Both the position numbers and the translations under genes were made by a program. Of a stretch of DNA of 64,000 nt, positions 1-9,613 are shown piece by piece. Location: positions 1-64,000 of the forward strand of contig CAMLRS010000016.1 in the NCBI GenBank assembly GCA_946482515.1, given 5' to 3'. The notes below the pieces were generated by a model. The model made no database searches and had not been told where the DNA came from. It worked only from the letters and a program-made list of their open reading frames with translations. The number at the start of each line of letters is the position of its first letter. Position 1 is the stretch's first letter. The stretch comes from an uncultured Flavobacteriales bacterium (lineage in GTDB: Bacteria; Bacteroidota; Bacteroidia; Flavobacteriales; Crocinitomicaceae).

Positions 1-3000
1 GGAACCTTCACTTACACCCTTGTAAGTGTTTCTTCAGCCAACGGATGTTCGCAAAACCAGACAGGATCAGCGATCGTAACTGTTACACCATTACCAACGG
101 CTACCATTTCAGGTACAACGACCGTTTGTCAGAATGCTCCTTCGCCAACGATCACCTTCACGGGTGCAAACGGATCAGCGCCGTATACCTTTACCTATAA
201 CATCAACGGTGGCGCCAACCAAACGGTTTCTTCAGGTGCAGGAACGACGGCAACTGTCAGTGCACCAACAGGTACGGCAGGAACGTTTACCTATAACCTG
301 GTAAGCGTCGCCAGTGCAAATGGCTGCTCACAATCCCAGACAGGATCGGCGATCATAACCGTTGATCCACTGCCAACAGCAACTGTTTCAGGTACAACAA
401 CTGTTTGTCAGAATGCTCCATCACCAACGATTACCTTTACAGGTGCGAACGGAACAGCGCCGTATACTTTCACTTATAACATCAATGGCGGTGCCAACCA
501 AACGATCAGCAGCGGCGCCGGAACAACGGCTACGGTGAGCGTTCCAACCGCAACAGCCGGAACCTTTACTTACAACCTCGTAAGTGTTGCAGGAGCAAAC
601 GGTTGTTCACAGCCACAAAGCGGTTCGGCTACTGTTACAGTAGGGCCTCTTCCAACGGCAACGATTACCGGAACGACAACTGTCTGCCAGAATGCTACAT
701 CACCAGTAATAACGTTTACCGGTGCCAACGGAACAACACCATATACATTTACTTACAACATCAATGGTGGGGCCAACCAAACGGTTGTAAGCTCAGGAGC
801 TACGGCTACTGTCAATGCACCAACCGGAACGGCAGGAACCTTCACCTATACCCTTGTGAGTGTTTCATCTGCTAACGGATGTTCGCAAAACCAGACAGGA
901 TCAGCGATCATAACAGTTACACCATTGCCAACGGCGACCATTTCCGGCACAACAACGGTTTGTCAGAATGCTCCTGCGCCAACAGTCACTTTTACAGGTG
1001 CAAACGGAACAGCGCCGTATACTTTCACTTATAACATCAATGGTGGGGCGAACCAGACTGTTTCTTCCGGAGCAGGAACAACCGCCACGGTGAGTGCACC
1101 AACAGGAACAGCCGGAACATTTACCTACAACCTCGTAAGCGTTTCCAGCGCTGGATGTCCTCAGAACCAGACAGGATCGGCAATTATTACGGTTAACCCG
1201 CTTCCTACGGCAACAATTACCGGCACGACTACGGTTTGTATGAATGGCACAAGCCCGAACATTACCTTTACCGGTGCGAATGGATCGGCTCCTTACACCT
1301 TCACATATTCCGTTAACGGAGGCGCCAACCAAACCGTTTCTTCCGGTGCGGGAACAACTGCCACTGTTCCGGTTTCGACAGCAACAGCCGGAACCTTCAC
1401 TTACACCCTTGTAAGTGTTTCTTCAGCCAACGGATGTTCGCAAAGCCAGACAGGATCAGCGACCGTAACTGTTACACCTCTTCCAACGGCAACTATTTCC
1501 GGTACAGCGACCGTTTGCCAGAATGCTCCTTCGCCAACGATTACGTTTACAGGAGCCGGTGGTACTGCTCCATATACGTTTACCTACAACATCAATGGCG
1601 GGGCGAACCAAACGGCTTCTTCAGGAGGCGGAACGACAGCAACTGTCAGCGCTCCGACCGGAACAGTTGGCACATTTACTTATAACCTGGTAAGCGTAGC
1701 CAGCGCAAACGGCTGTTCACAAAACCAGACAGGATCGGCGATCATAACCATTGATCCACTGCCAACGGCAACTGTTTCAGGTACAACAACAGTTTGTCTC
1801 AATGCTCCATCACCTACGATCACGTTTACCGGAGCGAATGGCACCGCACCATATACCTTTACGTATAACCTCAATGGTGGTGCCAATCAGACAATCAGCA
1901 GCGGCGCGGGAACAACAGCTACAGTCAATGTTCCAACAGCAACTGCCGGGACGTTTACTTACAACCTTGTAAGTGTTGCCGGAGCTAACGGATGTTCGCA
2001 GCCACAAAGCGGTTCAGCTACTGTAACAGTAGGCCCTCTGCCAACAGCAACGATTACCGGAACGACAACCGTGTGTCAGAATGCTGCATCGCCAGTGGTG
2101 ACTTTCACCGGTGCGAACGGAACAACACCGTATACCTTTACTTACAATATCGATGGTGGAGCCAGCCAAACGGTAGCCAGCTCAGGAGCTACGGCTACTG
2201 TCAATGCGCCAACCGGAACAGCAGGCACGTTTACGTATAACCTGCTCAACATAGCAGCTGCCAACGGTTGTACGCAGGCACAAACAGGTTCTATTACAAT
2301 CACAGTTAATCCGCTTCCAACAGCAACTATTTCAGGTGATGCAACTGTTTGCCAGGGAGCAGCGGGACCGGTTGTCACGTTTACAGGTGCAAATGGCACA
2401 ACGCCTTACACGTTCACCTACTCAATCAATGGTGGTAGCAGTCAGACTGTTTCCAGCGGTGGTACAAGCACGGCGACTGTTACAGCATCCACTGCAACGG
2501 CTGGTACGTTCAACTATACGCTGATCAGTGTTACCAGCGGAAACGGCTGTTCGCAAAACCAAACCGGAACAGCTGTTATTACAGTTAATCCGCTTCCTAC
2601 GGCAACCATTTCAGGAACAACCAGTGTTTGTCAGAACGGCACTTCCCCTACAATTACCTTCACGGGTAATAACGGTGTAGCACCTTATACCTTCACGTAC
2701 AACATCAACGGCGGGGCGAACCAAACGGTAGTCAGCAGCGCCGGTGGTACGGCAACTGTTTCAGCGCCTACGAATACAGTCGGAACGTTTACCTACAACC
2801 TGGTCAGCGTTGCCGGAACAAATGGCTGTGCGCAAAACCAAACGGGTTCTGCGGTTATTACAGTTGATCCGCTTCCAACAGCGACGATCTCCGGAGATGT
2901 AACCGTTTGCGAGGATGCTACGGCTCCGGTCGTAACCTTTACCGGTGCGAATGGAACAGCGCCATATACCTTCACTTATAACATCAATGGTGGTGGAACC

Positions 3001-4992
3001 CTTACGCTTGTAAGTGCGGCCAACGGCGTAGCGACGGTTACCGCACCTACTTCCACTCCGGGAACTTATGTCTACACGCTGCAAAACGTAACGAGCTCGA
3101 TCGGCTGTGCACAGGCTCAAACAGGTACGGTTACTGTTGTCATTGTCCCTTTGCCAACGGCAACGATTGCTGGAACGGCAACTGTTTGTCAGAACGATCC
3201 TTCGCCGGTTGTTACGTTTACCGGAAGCAACGATATTCCAAGCTACGTCTTCACTTACAACATCAACAGTGGTGCGAGTCAAACGGTATCCAGCGGTGCA
3301 GGCAATACAGCGACGCTGAATGTTCCAACAGGAACAGCCGGAACGTTTACTTATAACCTTGTTTCTGTTCAAAGCGGCAATGGTTGTGCACAGGCGCAAA
3401 CCGGTTCGGCTACAATCACGGTGATTGCTACACCAACGGCCAATATTACAGGCTCTACGACGATCTGTGCGGGCCAATCGGCTGTGCTGAACTTAACCGG
3501 AACGCCGAATGCAACCGTTACTTATACGGATGGCACAAACACCGGAACAGTGGTACTGAGCATCGCCGGAAACGGCATTATCAATACCGGGGCGTTGACT
3601 ACAACAACGACTTACACGCTGCAATCGGTTCAAACACCGGCTCCGGGCAACTGTACGGCTACCTTGAGCGCAAGTGCAACGGTAACCGTGAACCCGATTC
3701 CGGTAGCTGATCCGCAGACAGACATCGCAGTTTGTGCCGGTCAGACAGTAAATATACCGGGCTTTACATCAACTCCTACCGGTGCTACTTTTGCCTGGAC
3801 GAACTCCAACGGTTCAATCGGTCTGGCGACTTCCGGCAATGGTGCCATTCCTTCCTTTACAGGATTGAACTCCGGCTCTTCCCCACTTTCAGGCACGATC
3901 AGCTATATTCCAACACTGAACGGCTGTGTGGGACAAGCGGCTACGTTTACGATTACGGTCAATCAATTACCGGTTGCGAATGCCGGTCCGGATGTGAGCA
4001 CGTGCGAAGGCACCGGAGTAATGACCATCGGAACAGCTGCGGTTGGAGGCAACAGCTATCAATGGAGTCCGGCTACAGGTCTGGCTTCTCCTAACTCGGC
4101 CACAACGATTGTCGATGATTTAACACCGGGAACAACGAACTACCTGCTTACAGTTACATCAGCCCAGGGTTGTGTTTCTACGGACAATGTCACGGCAACT
4201 GTTCACCCGACACCACCAATTTCGTTCATCGCTGCTCCACGCATCGGTTGTGCACCATTGCATGTTACCTTCACCAATACTTCACCAAACAGCACCATCT
4301 GTACCTGGGAGTTTGAAGGAATAGGAACCATCAACGATTGCGGACCGGTTACGCTGACATACGACAATCCGGGTGTATATGACGCAACGCTCACGATCAT
4401 CGATCAGTTTGGTTGTACCAATACGCACACCGAAAATGATTACGTTACCGTTTATCCGGCCGTACATGCTTCATTCGGTGTAGATGGTACGCAACACTCG
4501 ATTCTCGATCCGGTTTTCCATTTCACCAATAACAGCACCAATGCAACAAGCTATCAGTGGAGCTTTGGCGATGGGGAAGGCTCATCAGATATTAACCCGA
4601 CGCATATGTACGACGACGAGGAAGCAACTTATGTCGTACAATTGATCGCTGACAACCAATACGGCTGCCCGGACACAGCATGGGTGACGATTGCAATTAC
4701 ACCTGAGATCATCATTTACGTGCCGAATGCCTTCACACCGGATGGTGATGCCTATAACAACACATTCAACGCAGTGATCGGCGCAGGACTTGATCCATTC
4801 AATTTCAACATGCTGATCTTCGATCGCTGGGGCGAGATCATTTTCGAAACGAACGATGCTTCAATTGGTTGGGACGGAACCTACATGGGCAAACTTTGTA
4901 AGGAAGGTGTTTATACCTGGAAGATCGTTGTTAAAGAGAAATCGCGTGACAAATACCATGAATTCCATGGTCACACGAGCTTGCTGAAGTAG
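1..4992 (+). CDS. Giant repeat adhesin with T9SS type B sorting domain (5' end outside window)
   Basis: The frame is open from base 1, so the N-terminus and signal peptide lie upstream; 1663 residues are visible. Residues 30-1142 are twelve tandem Ig-like units of 92-93 residues, each opening with PLPTAT-like residues and carrying two conserved cysteines (in VCQN and NGCSQ contexts) that could form a disulphide. Less regular Ig-like units follow, then two PKD-like domains (about 1400-1570), the second with WSFGDG. The last 90 residues begin YVPNAFTPDGD and contain FDRWGE and GWDGTYMG, the signature of the gliding-motility/CHU_C type B sorting domain recognised by the type IX secretion system. 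The protein is therefore expected to be exported across the outer membrane and held at the surface or released, probably as an adhesin. Any Met chosen inside the repeats would be a false start. Confidence 0.9.
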   Translation, partial: GTFTYTLVSVSSANGCSQNQTGSAIVTVTPLPTATISGTTTVCQNAPSPTITFTGANGSAPYTFTYNINGGANQTVSSGAGTTATVSAPTGTAGTFTYNLVSVASANGCSQSQTGSAIITVDPLPTATVSGTTTVCQNAPSPTITFTGANGTAPYTFTYNINGGANQTISSGAGTTATVSVPTATAGTFTYNLVSVAGANGCSQPQSGSATVTVGPLPTATITGTTTVCQNATSPVITFTGANGTTPYTFTYNINGGANQTVVSSGATATVNAPTGTAGTFTYTLVSVSSANGCSQNQTGSAIITVTPLPTATISGTTTVCQNAPAPTVTFTGANGTAPYTFTYNINGGANQTVSSGAGTTATVSAPTGTAGTFTYNLVSVSSAGCPQNQTGSAIITVNPLPTATITGTTTVCMNGTSPNITFTGANGSAPYTFTYSVNGGANQTVSSGAGTTATVPVSTATAGTFTYTLVSVSSANGCSQSQTGSATVTVTPLPTATISGTATVCQNAPSPTITFTGAGGTAPYTFTYNINGGANQTASSGGGTTATVSAPTGTVGTFTYNLVSVASANGCSQNQTGSAIITIDPLPTATVSGTTTVCLNAPSPTITFTGANGTAPYTFTYNLNGGANQTISSGAGTTATVNVPTATAGTFTYNLVSVAGANGCSQPQSGSATVTVGPLPTATITGTTTVCQNAASPVVTFTGANGTTPYTFTYNIDGGASQTVASSGATATVNAPTGTAGTFTYNLLNIAAANGCTQAQTGSITITVNPLPTATISGDATVCQGAAGPVVTFTGANGTTPYTFTYSINGGSSQTVSSGGTSTATVTASTATAGTFNYTLISVTSGNGCSQNQTGTAVITVNPLPTATISGTTSVCQNGTSPTITFTGNNGVAPYTFTYNINGGANQTVVSSAGGTATVSAPTNTVGTFTYNLVSVAGTNGCAQNQTGSAVITVDPLPTATISGDVTVCEDATAPVVTFTGANGTAPYTFTYNINGGGTLTLVSAANGVATVTAPTSTPGTYVYTLQNVTSSIGCAQAQTGTVTVVIVPLPTATIAGTATVCQNDPSPVVTFTGSNDIPSYVFTYNINSGASQTVSSGAGNTATLNVPTGTAGTFTYNLVSVQSGNGCAQAQTGSATITVIATPTANITGSTTICAGQSAVLNLTGTPNATVTYTDGTNTGTVVLSIAGNGIINTGALTTTTTYTLQSVQTPAPGNCTATLSASATVTVNPIPVADPQTDIAVCAGQTVNIPGFTSTPTGATFAWTNSNGSIGLATSGNGAIPSFTGLNSGSSPLSGTISYIPTLNGCVGQAATFTITVNQLPVANAGPDVSTCEGTGVMTIGTAAVGGNSYQWSPATGLASPNSATTIVDDLTPGTTNYLLTVTSAQGCVSTDNVTATVHPTPPISFIAAPRIGCAPLHVTFTNTSPNSTICTWEFEGIGTINDCGPVTLTYDNPGVYDATLTIIDQFGCTNTHTENDYVTVYPAVHASFGVDGTQHSILDPVFHFTNNSTNATSYQWSFGDGEGSSDINPTHMYDDEEATYVVQLIADNQYGCPDTAWVTIAITPEIIIYVPNAFTPDGDAYNNTFNAVIGAGLDPFNFNMLIFDRWGEIIFETNDASIGWDGTYMGKLCKEGVYTWKIVVKEKSRDKYHEFHGHTSLLK
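88..3426 (+). repeat. Twelve coding tandem repeats of 276 or 279 bp
   Basis: Unit starts, taken at the codon for the first Pro of PLPTAT or its equivalent, are 88, 367, 646, 922, 1198, 1477, 1756, 2035, 2311, 2590, 2869 and 3148. All spacings are 276 or 279 bp, so every unit keeps the reading frame; a partial unit fills 1-87. Early units are very similar at the DNA level, while units from about 2311 onward diverge more, as expected if the array is homogenised by unequal recombination. Confidence 0.95.
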
Positions 4993-5009
4993 TAAGTATA
5001 ACAGGTGAA

Positions 5010-5041
5010 AAGGCTGTCTCTTTGGAGGCGGCCTTTTTTTG
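5010..5041 (+). terminator. Rho-independent terminator of the adhesin gene
   Basis: A ten-pair stem (AGGCTGTCTC with GAGGCGGCCT, two G-U pairs) with a TTTG loop is followed by seven T residues, 18 bases after the adhesin stop codon. Confidence 0.85.
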
Positions 5042-5042
5042 T

Positions 5043-5050
5043 TACCTTCG
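5043..5050 (+). promoter_or_regulatory. -7 box TACCTTCG, four bases before a start codon
   Basis: TACCTTCG matches the Bacteroidota TAnnTTTG box at seven of eight positions. It lies just after the upstream terminator and four bases before the ATG at 5055, so the transcript would have almost no leader. Confidence 0.5.
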
Positions 5051-5054
5051 GTTC

Positions 5055-5654
5055 ATGGCAGCAGAAAACAAGCTTATCGCCTACTTTATGCGTTTTTCGA
5101 AGCTTTCGGAAGTCGAAGCCGATGCTATTGCCGAAAGCATGGTGGTGAAAACCTTTCCAAAAGGATCGGTGCTGCTACGTGAAGGACAGGTTTCGACCGA
5201 ATGTTACTTTGTGATGGAAGGCTGCGTGCGGCAGTACTATCTCATCGATGGCGAAGAAAAAACCGATCGCTTTTTTACTGAAGAACAATGGGTGGTGTCC
5301 ATGAACAGCTTCCTGCAACAGCTACCTGCGACACATTACTGGGTGTGTTGTGAAGATACCACGCTGGTGATCGGCAACGAGCAAAAGGAAAATGATCTCT
5401 ATGATCGCTTCCCGCGGTTTGAAAGCATTTCACGTGCTGTTATGAGCGAAATGCTGGCGGAACAACAAACGCTGACGGCTTCCTATTTAACCGACAGTCC
5501 GGAACAGCGTTACCTGAAGCTCTTGCAATCGCGCCCCGATCTTTTTCAACGCGTACCGCAATACCAGCTGGCGAGCTACATCGGTGTTAAACCTGAATCG
5601 CTGAGTCGCATCCGCAAGCGCATCCAGGATAGGGAAACCGTTAAGCGCTCGTAG
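5055..5654 (+). CDS. Crp/Fnr family transcriptional regulator
   Basis: The 199-residue protein has an N-terminal cyclic-nucleotide-binding-like beta barrel (roughly residues 5-115, with FPKGSVLLREGQ and YFVMEGCVR) and a C-terminal helix-turn-helix (LASYIGVKPESLSRIRKRI). It resembles the short Crp-like regulators common in Bacteroidota, often of unknown ligand. A TTG at 5022 in the same frame is rejected because it lies inside the terminator of the preceding gene; ATG 5055 directly follows a -7 box. It converges on, and overlaps by 14 bp, the DUF4386 gene; paired control of that gene is only a guess. Confidence 0.85.
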   Translation: MAAENKLIAYFMRFSKLSEVEADAIAESMVVKTFPKGSVLLREGQVSTECYFVMEGCVRQYYLIDGEEKTDRFFTEEQWVVSMNSFLQQLPATHYWVCCEDTTLVIGNEQKENDLYDRFPRFESISRAVMSEMLAEQQTLTASYLTDSPEQRYLKLLQSRPDLFQRVPQYQLASYIGVKPESLSRIRKRIQDRETVKRS

Positions 5655-6237
5655 AAGGCTTCCACCCTTTCACCAGTAACCAGATTCCCAACGTCAGCTC
5701 GAATAAGCCTCCAGGGATTGATAGTACTATTCCGATGGGAAATCCAAACAATTCGGCAACAGATCCGATAGCCAGCAATGCATAGCCGATCAAACCGGCA
5801 ATCGCCAGCCAGGCAGGAAGTCGCTTCAATTGGTAAAGCGCCAGACAGAAAAAGACACTTCCGATTCCAAGGATCAGCATGGCCAGTTGGTAGAGAAGAA
5901 ACTGATTCGCTTTGGCTGCTTCCAGTTCATTTGTTGTGATCGCAGATACCAGTATTCCGAGTCCGATCAACAAAAGTAGCGCTTCCAACAGCCGGGTTAC
6001 ACAATAAAGAACAGCTGTTCTTTTGTGGGGTTGTATCACTGGAAAGAGCAGGAAACCGAGAATGGCAACAATGACCGAATTCAGACTAACGAGTACAATA
6101 CCAAGTCCTAAAGCAGTTTGATTTTCCGGATCACTCATGGCTGCTTCCAGGAAACTGTTTCCAAATCCATATGCCAGCAAGGGCAGGATAAAAAGTAAGC
6201 CGGTCAGTCGGGTGTGTTGTGCAGTCAATTTCATCAT
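5641..6237 (-). CDS. DUF4386-like integral membrane protein
   Basis: This 198-residue protein has about six hydrophobic segments. The order of segments, an early GNSFLEA stretch in the first extramembrane loop and a late PGGLFELTLGIWLLVKG stretch fit the DUF4386 family, whose function is unknown. I use the ATG at 6237; an in-frame TTG at 6246 would add three residues, and the next ATG is at 6234. The 3' ends of this gene and the Crp-like gene overlap, so transcription is convergent. Confidence 0.75.
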   Translation of the reverse strand: MMKLTAQHTRLTGLLFILPLLAYGFGNSFLEAAMSDPENQTALGLGIVLVSLNSVIVAILGFLLFPVIQPHKRTAVLYCVTRLLEALLLLIGLGILVSAITTNELEAAKANQFLLYQLAMLILGIGSVFFCLALYQLKRLPAWLAIAGLIGYALLAIGSVAELFGFPIGIVLSIPGGLFELTLGIWLLVKGWKPSTSA

Positions 6238-6383
6238 CGTTTCCAATTAAATACGAAGCAAAAATCGAATGTTCAAACTGGTTGTGCATTGACCTGGGTT
6301 AAGAAATGAAAAAGCTGAAAGGTTATGTAGCCGTGAGTAATATTGCTAATTACCTATTTTGCTAATTTCCGTATCTTCCGGTT

Positions 6384-6767
6384 ATGGAAACAGCCAAGCC
6401 CACAACTGTTGAGCAGTATTTCGCTGCATTGCCGGAAACAACCCGTTCGCTGATGGAAACCCTGCGTGCTACCATTCAACAGGCAGCGCCAAAAGCTACG
6501 GAAATGCTCAGTTACGGCATGCCAGCATTCAAACAACACGATGTGCTGGTCTACTACGCTGCCTGGAAAGAACACATTGCCCTCTACCCGCTTCCGTTGG
6601 CATTGCTGGAATCCAGTCCGGAGCTTGCCCGCTACAAAAGCAGCAAAGGCACTGCGAAATTTCCACTGAACCAGCCATTACCGCTCGATCTCATCGCGCA
6701 GATCGTTCAATTCCGTTTGCTGGAAGACGAAGCAAAAGCCGAGTTGAAGAAACTGAAGAAGAAATAA
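6384..6767 (+). CDS. DUF1801 (YdhG-like) protein
   Basis: The 127-residue protein has the hallmarks of the DUF1801/YdhG family: an N-terminal YFAALPETTRSLMETLR helix, the central MLSYGMPAFK motif, and HIALYPLP followed by a KGTAKFPLNQPLP stretch. Members have a small alpha/beta fold similar to frataxin-like iron-binding proteins, but the in vivo role is not settled. The C-terminus is a lysine-rich tail. TATCTTCC, a weak -7 box, lies four bases upstream of the ATG. It is a single-gene unit followed three bases later by a long palindromic repeat. Confidence 0.85.
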   Translation: METAKPTTVEQYFAALPETTRSLMETLRATIQQAAPKATEMLSYGMPAFKQHDVLVYYAAWKEHIALYPLPLALLESSPELARYKSSKGTAKFPLNQPLPLDLIAQIVQFRLLEDEAKAELKKLKKK

Positions 6768-6770
6768 TTG

Positions 6771-7016
6771 TTCACCACAAAGGAGCAAAGATTTTTTCTG
6801 CCGTACTTATCCAAAGGAAGCAAAGGGATCGGTTTTGATAATATTCCTCCCTTGAGGGAGGATTCAGGAGGGTGGCTATCACGATTAGGTTTTGCCACCC
6901 CTCTCAGTCTCCCCTCAAGGGGAGAGGGTTTCAACCCTCTGTAATAAACCTACTTAGTGTCTTTGCTTTCTTAACAAACACAGAAAAACACTTACCCTTT
7001 GCTCCTTTGTGGTGAA
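6771..7016. repeat. Long imperfect inverted repeat, copy A
   Basis: The 373-bp gap after DUF1801 is mostly filled by a 246-bp element whose ends are inverted copies: TTCACCACAAAGGAGCAAAG at the left and CTTTGCTCCTTTGTGGTGAA at the right. Nested inside are further inverted words such as CTCCCTTGAGGGAG and CTCCCCTCAAGGGGAG. A second copy lies at 28595-28869. No convincing ORF is present; the 75-codon minus-strand ORF here is made of the palindrome. Confidence 0.85.
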
Positions 7017-7140
7017 ATAAACCAGGGATATCACGATTTCAAGGACTTCATTCTGTTAATGGAATTTAAAAGAACCGACTTTTTCCGCTTCGCCCCTTTC
7101 GCAAAACGGTCAAACTCCTACCTTTACCAAAAAAGCGTCT

Positions 7141-7758
7141 ATGTTTATTGAAATCAATCCCGATAATATCGATCAGCGACTCATTCAACAGGTCGTTGAA
7201 TCGCTTCGTGGAGGCAACCTGGTCATTTTTCCGACAGATACCGTTTACGCGGTGGGTTGTGACGTCATGAACAAAAAAGCGCTTGCCGAGCTGGCTAAAT
7301 GGAAGAACGTGAAGTTGCAGAAAGCCAATTTCTCGATGATCTGCTCCGATCTCGGACAGGTTTCAGAATACGTGCGTCAGCTCGATCGTTCGACGTTCCG
7401 ATTGCTGAAACAACACCTTCCGGGACCATTCACCTTCATTCTCGAAGCAACCGGCGAAGTTTCCCGTCTTTTTGAAGCCAGTCGTAAAGAAATCGGTATC
7501 CGTATTCCGGATAACAAGGTCGCACTGGCAATTGTAGCGGCGCTTGGACACCCGATGGCCAGTACTTCCCTGCACGACGACGAAGATGAAATCACCAACT
7601 ACTTCGTTGATCCGTCTGCTATTTACGAACGTTACGACGATGAATTTGAAATGATCATTGACGGCGGTTATGGGCACCTGGAAGGATCGACTATTGTGGA
7701 TTGCACCACCGGCAGCCCGGAAATTATCCGCCAGGGACTTGGAAAACTCGACGCATGA
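7141..7758 (+). CDS. YrdC/YciO family (threonylcarbamoyl-AMP synthase-like) protein
   Basis: The 205-residue protein has the YrdC fold: GGNLVIFPTDTVYAVGCD near the N-terminus, then ANFSMICSDL, LPGPFTFIL, GIRIPDN and STIVDCT near the C-terminus. YrdC/Sua5 make L-threonylcarbamoyladenylate from threonine, bicarbonate and ATP for the t6A modification of tRNA. The sequence is closer in layout to the YciO branch, whose activity is less certain, and there is no C-terminal Sua5 domain. TACCTTTA sits upstream as a possible -7 box. It is the first gene of an overlapping run extending to at least 10601. Confidence 0.85.
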   Translation: MFIEINPDNIDQRLIQQVVESLRGGNLVIFPTDTVYAVGCDVMNKKALAELAKWKNVKLQKANFSMICSDLGQVSEYVRQLDRSTFRLLKQHLPGPFTFILEATGEVSRLFEASRKEIGIRIPDNKVALAIVAALGHPMASTSLHDDEDEITNYFVDPSAIYERYDDEFEMIIDGGYGHLEGSTIVDCTTGSPEIIRQGLGKLDA

Positions 7759-8330
7759 TCTGTATTATCGACTGCGGCAGCAGTAAAACACCCCAAATTG
7801 AATCCATCGTTTACGAATACGACGACACGCACGTTGTCGGTATGCACGATTTCGATATCCATACGGATCTCAAGGATTGCAAAGGCGTGATCCTTTCCGG
7901 GGCTCCTATCCTGATCACGGAAAAAGATCCCGAACCGTATCTTCAGCTGTTTGATTGGATCAAAGAAACCAAGCTTCCGGTCATGGGTATTTGTTTTGGT
8001 CACCAGATCATCGGACTATTGCACGGCGCCATGGTCAACCGTCAGCGCGAAGACCGCGACTGGCAAACGATCGAAATTCTACAGGATTGTCCGTTGTTTG
8101 ACAAGCTGCCAAACGAGCTGGAGCTCATGGAAGACCATTGCGAAGCGATTTCCATCCCGGCTGATTTTATTCATGTGGCGACTTCCGACTACTGCGTCAA
8201 CGAAGCCATGATGCACAAGACCAAACCACTATTTGGCGTTCAGTTTCACCCGGAAACATCCGGTAATCTAGGCGCGGTCATTCTTGAAAACTTTGTTCAT
8301 ATCTGTGAGCGCCATCAGCGTATAGATTAA
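7755..8330 (+). CDS. Class I glutamine amidotransferase-like protein
   Basis: The ATG overlaps the preceding stop as ATGA; an in-frame start further upstream would lie inside the YrdC-like gene. The 191-residue product has the GATase catalytic triad: C80 in GICFGHQ, with H165 and E167 in VQFHPET. The family releases ammonia from glutamine for a partner synthase, or acts as a peptidase or hydrolase. No synthase partner is adjacent, so the substrate is unknown. Translational coupling with the upstream gene is likely. Confidence 0.85.
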   Translation: MICIIDCGSSKTPQIESIVYEYDDTHVVGMHDFDIHTDLKDCKGVILSGAPILITEKDPEPYLQLFDWIKETKLPVMGICFGHQIIGLLHGAMVNRQREDRDWQTIEILQDCPLFDKLPNELELMEDHCEAISIPADFIHVATSDYCVNEAMMHKTKPLFGVQFHPETSGNLGAVILENFVHICERHQRID

Positions 8331-8353
8331 AGCCGAAGTCCGATCTTTAGCCT

Positions 8354-9613
8354 ATGCTTTTGAACCGGATCTGGATCGGATTTTTCCTCGTAGCCTTAAT
8401 CACAGGCCTTTGTAAGCTCATCTTCTGGCAGGACGTTGTGGTGTTCAAAACCATGGGCGACGGCTTGTTCGAATCCGCCAAGCTGGGCTTCGAATTATCG
8501 ATCTACATGACGGGCGCCTTGTGTATGTGCCTCGGTTTTATGCGCGTAGGCGAAAAAGGCGGCGCAGTTCAGATTCTCAGCAAAGCCATTGCCCCGCTTT
8601 TTGTACGCATGTTCCCTGATGTTCCCCGTAATCACCCGGCTGTAGGTGCGATCATGATGAATTTTAGTGCCAATATGCTCGGTCTTGATAACGCTGCTAC
8701 CCCATTGGGATTGAAAGCGATGAAAGAACTACAGGAATTGAACCCGGAGAAAGACACGGCCTCAGATGCCCAAATCATGTTTCTGGCGCTGAATACGGCC
8801 GGTATGACGATCATTCCCGTTAGTGTATTGTCGATACTGTCTATCAATGGCTCAGCCAATCCAACGGAGATTTTTCTGCCGGTTCTGATCACAACCTGTT
8901 GTTCAGCCCTTGTTGCCCTGATTCTTGTCGCTATTCGCCAGCGAATCCGCTTATTGGATCCGGTAGTAATAGCTTATCTCGGCAGCGGTTTTGCTTTCCT
9001 TGCGGCTATATTGGCTTCCGCAGCTTATTTTCCTCAATACACGCAGAACATTGCCAATGTAGGTGGAAATTTACTGCTGATTGGCATTTTCATCCTGTTC
9101 ATTGTGCTGGCCATGAGGCGACGGGTGAATGTGTACGAGGAATTCGTTGAAGGCGCTAAAGAAGGATTCCAGGTGGCGATCATGATCATTCCGTTCCTCG
9201 TAACAATGCTCGTCGGAATCGGGATCTTCCGTAATTCAGGTGCTTTGGATGCATTGATGGATGGTTTGCGCTGGTTGTTTATTCAAATGGGGATCATGCA
9301 CACCGAATTTGTCGATGCGTTACCTGTTGGAATCATGAAACCTTTTAGTGGTGGCGCCGCTCGTGGATTGATGGTCGATCTGTTCAATTCACCCGGAGTG
9401 GGCGTCAACGACTTCCGTTCGAAGATCGCTGCAACCATGCAGGGCGGAACGGAAACGACGTTCTACGTATTGGCTGTGTATTTCGGTTCCGTTGGTATCA
9501 AGAAAACCCGTTACGCGGCCGGCGTCGGATTAATTGTCGATATAATTGGGATCATCATCGCCATTCTCGTATCTTACCTGTTCTATGACGTTCCTCCATT
9601 ACCCATAAAATGA
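8354..9613 (+). CDS. Nucleoside-recognition (Gate) membrane protein, SpmA-SpmB type fusion
   Basis: A 419-residue polytopic membrane protein. The N-terminal half carries MGDGLFESAKLGFELSIYM, NHPAVGAIMMNFSANMLGL and NAATPLGLKAMKEL, as in spore maturation protein A. The C-terminal half carries EGAKEGFQVAIMIIPFLVTM and a gate-type pore segment, as in SpmB. Bacteroidota often carry this fused form although they do not sporulate; the transported molecule is unknown. The gene starts 23 bases after the amidotransferase gene and overlaps the next gene by four bases, so it belongs to the same operon. Confidence 0.85.
   Translation: MLLNRIWIGFFLVALITGLCKLIFWQDVVVFKTMGDGLFESAKLGFELSIYMTGALCMCLGFMRVGEKGGAVQILSKAIAPLFVRMFPDVPRNHPAVGAIMMNFSANMLGLDNAATPLGLKAMKELQELNPEKDTASDAQIMFLALNTAGMTIIPVSVLSILSINGSANPTEIFLPVLITTCCSALVALILVAIRQRIRLLDPVVIAYLGSGFAFLAAILASAAYFPQYTQNIANVGGNLLLIGIFILFIVLAMRRRVNVYEEFVEGAKEGFQVAIMIIPFLVTMLVGIGIFRNSGALDALMDGLRWLFIQMGIMHTEFVDALPVGIMKPFSGGAARGLMVDLFNSPGVGVNDFRSKIAATMQGGTETTFYVLAVYFGSVGIKKTRYAAGVGLIVDIIGIIIAILVSYLFYDVPPLPIK

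Noticed and set aside
88..3426. Regular repeats resembling a CRISPR or satellite array
   Set aside because: The period of 276/279 bp is continuous coding sequence with no spacers, within one open frame.
2761..3477. Minus-strand 238-codon ORF under the adhesin repeats
   Set aside because: Cys/Arg-rich shadow of the repeats, with no domain pattern and no start context.
5022..5054. TTG start giving 11 extra residues for the Crp-like protein
   Set aside because: This start lies inside the upstream terminator and before the -7 box.
6707..6934. Minus-strand 75-codon ORF in the gap after DUF1801
   Set aside because: Built mostly from the palindromic repeat, with the rest antisense to the DUF1801 C-terminus.
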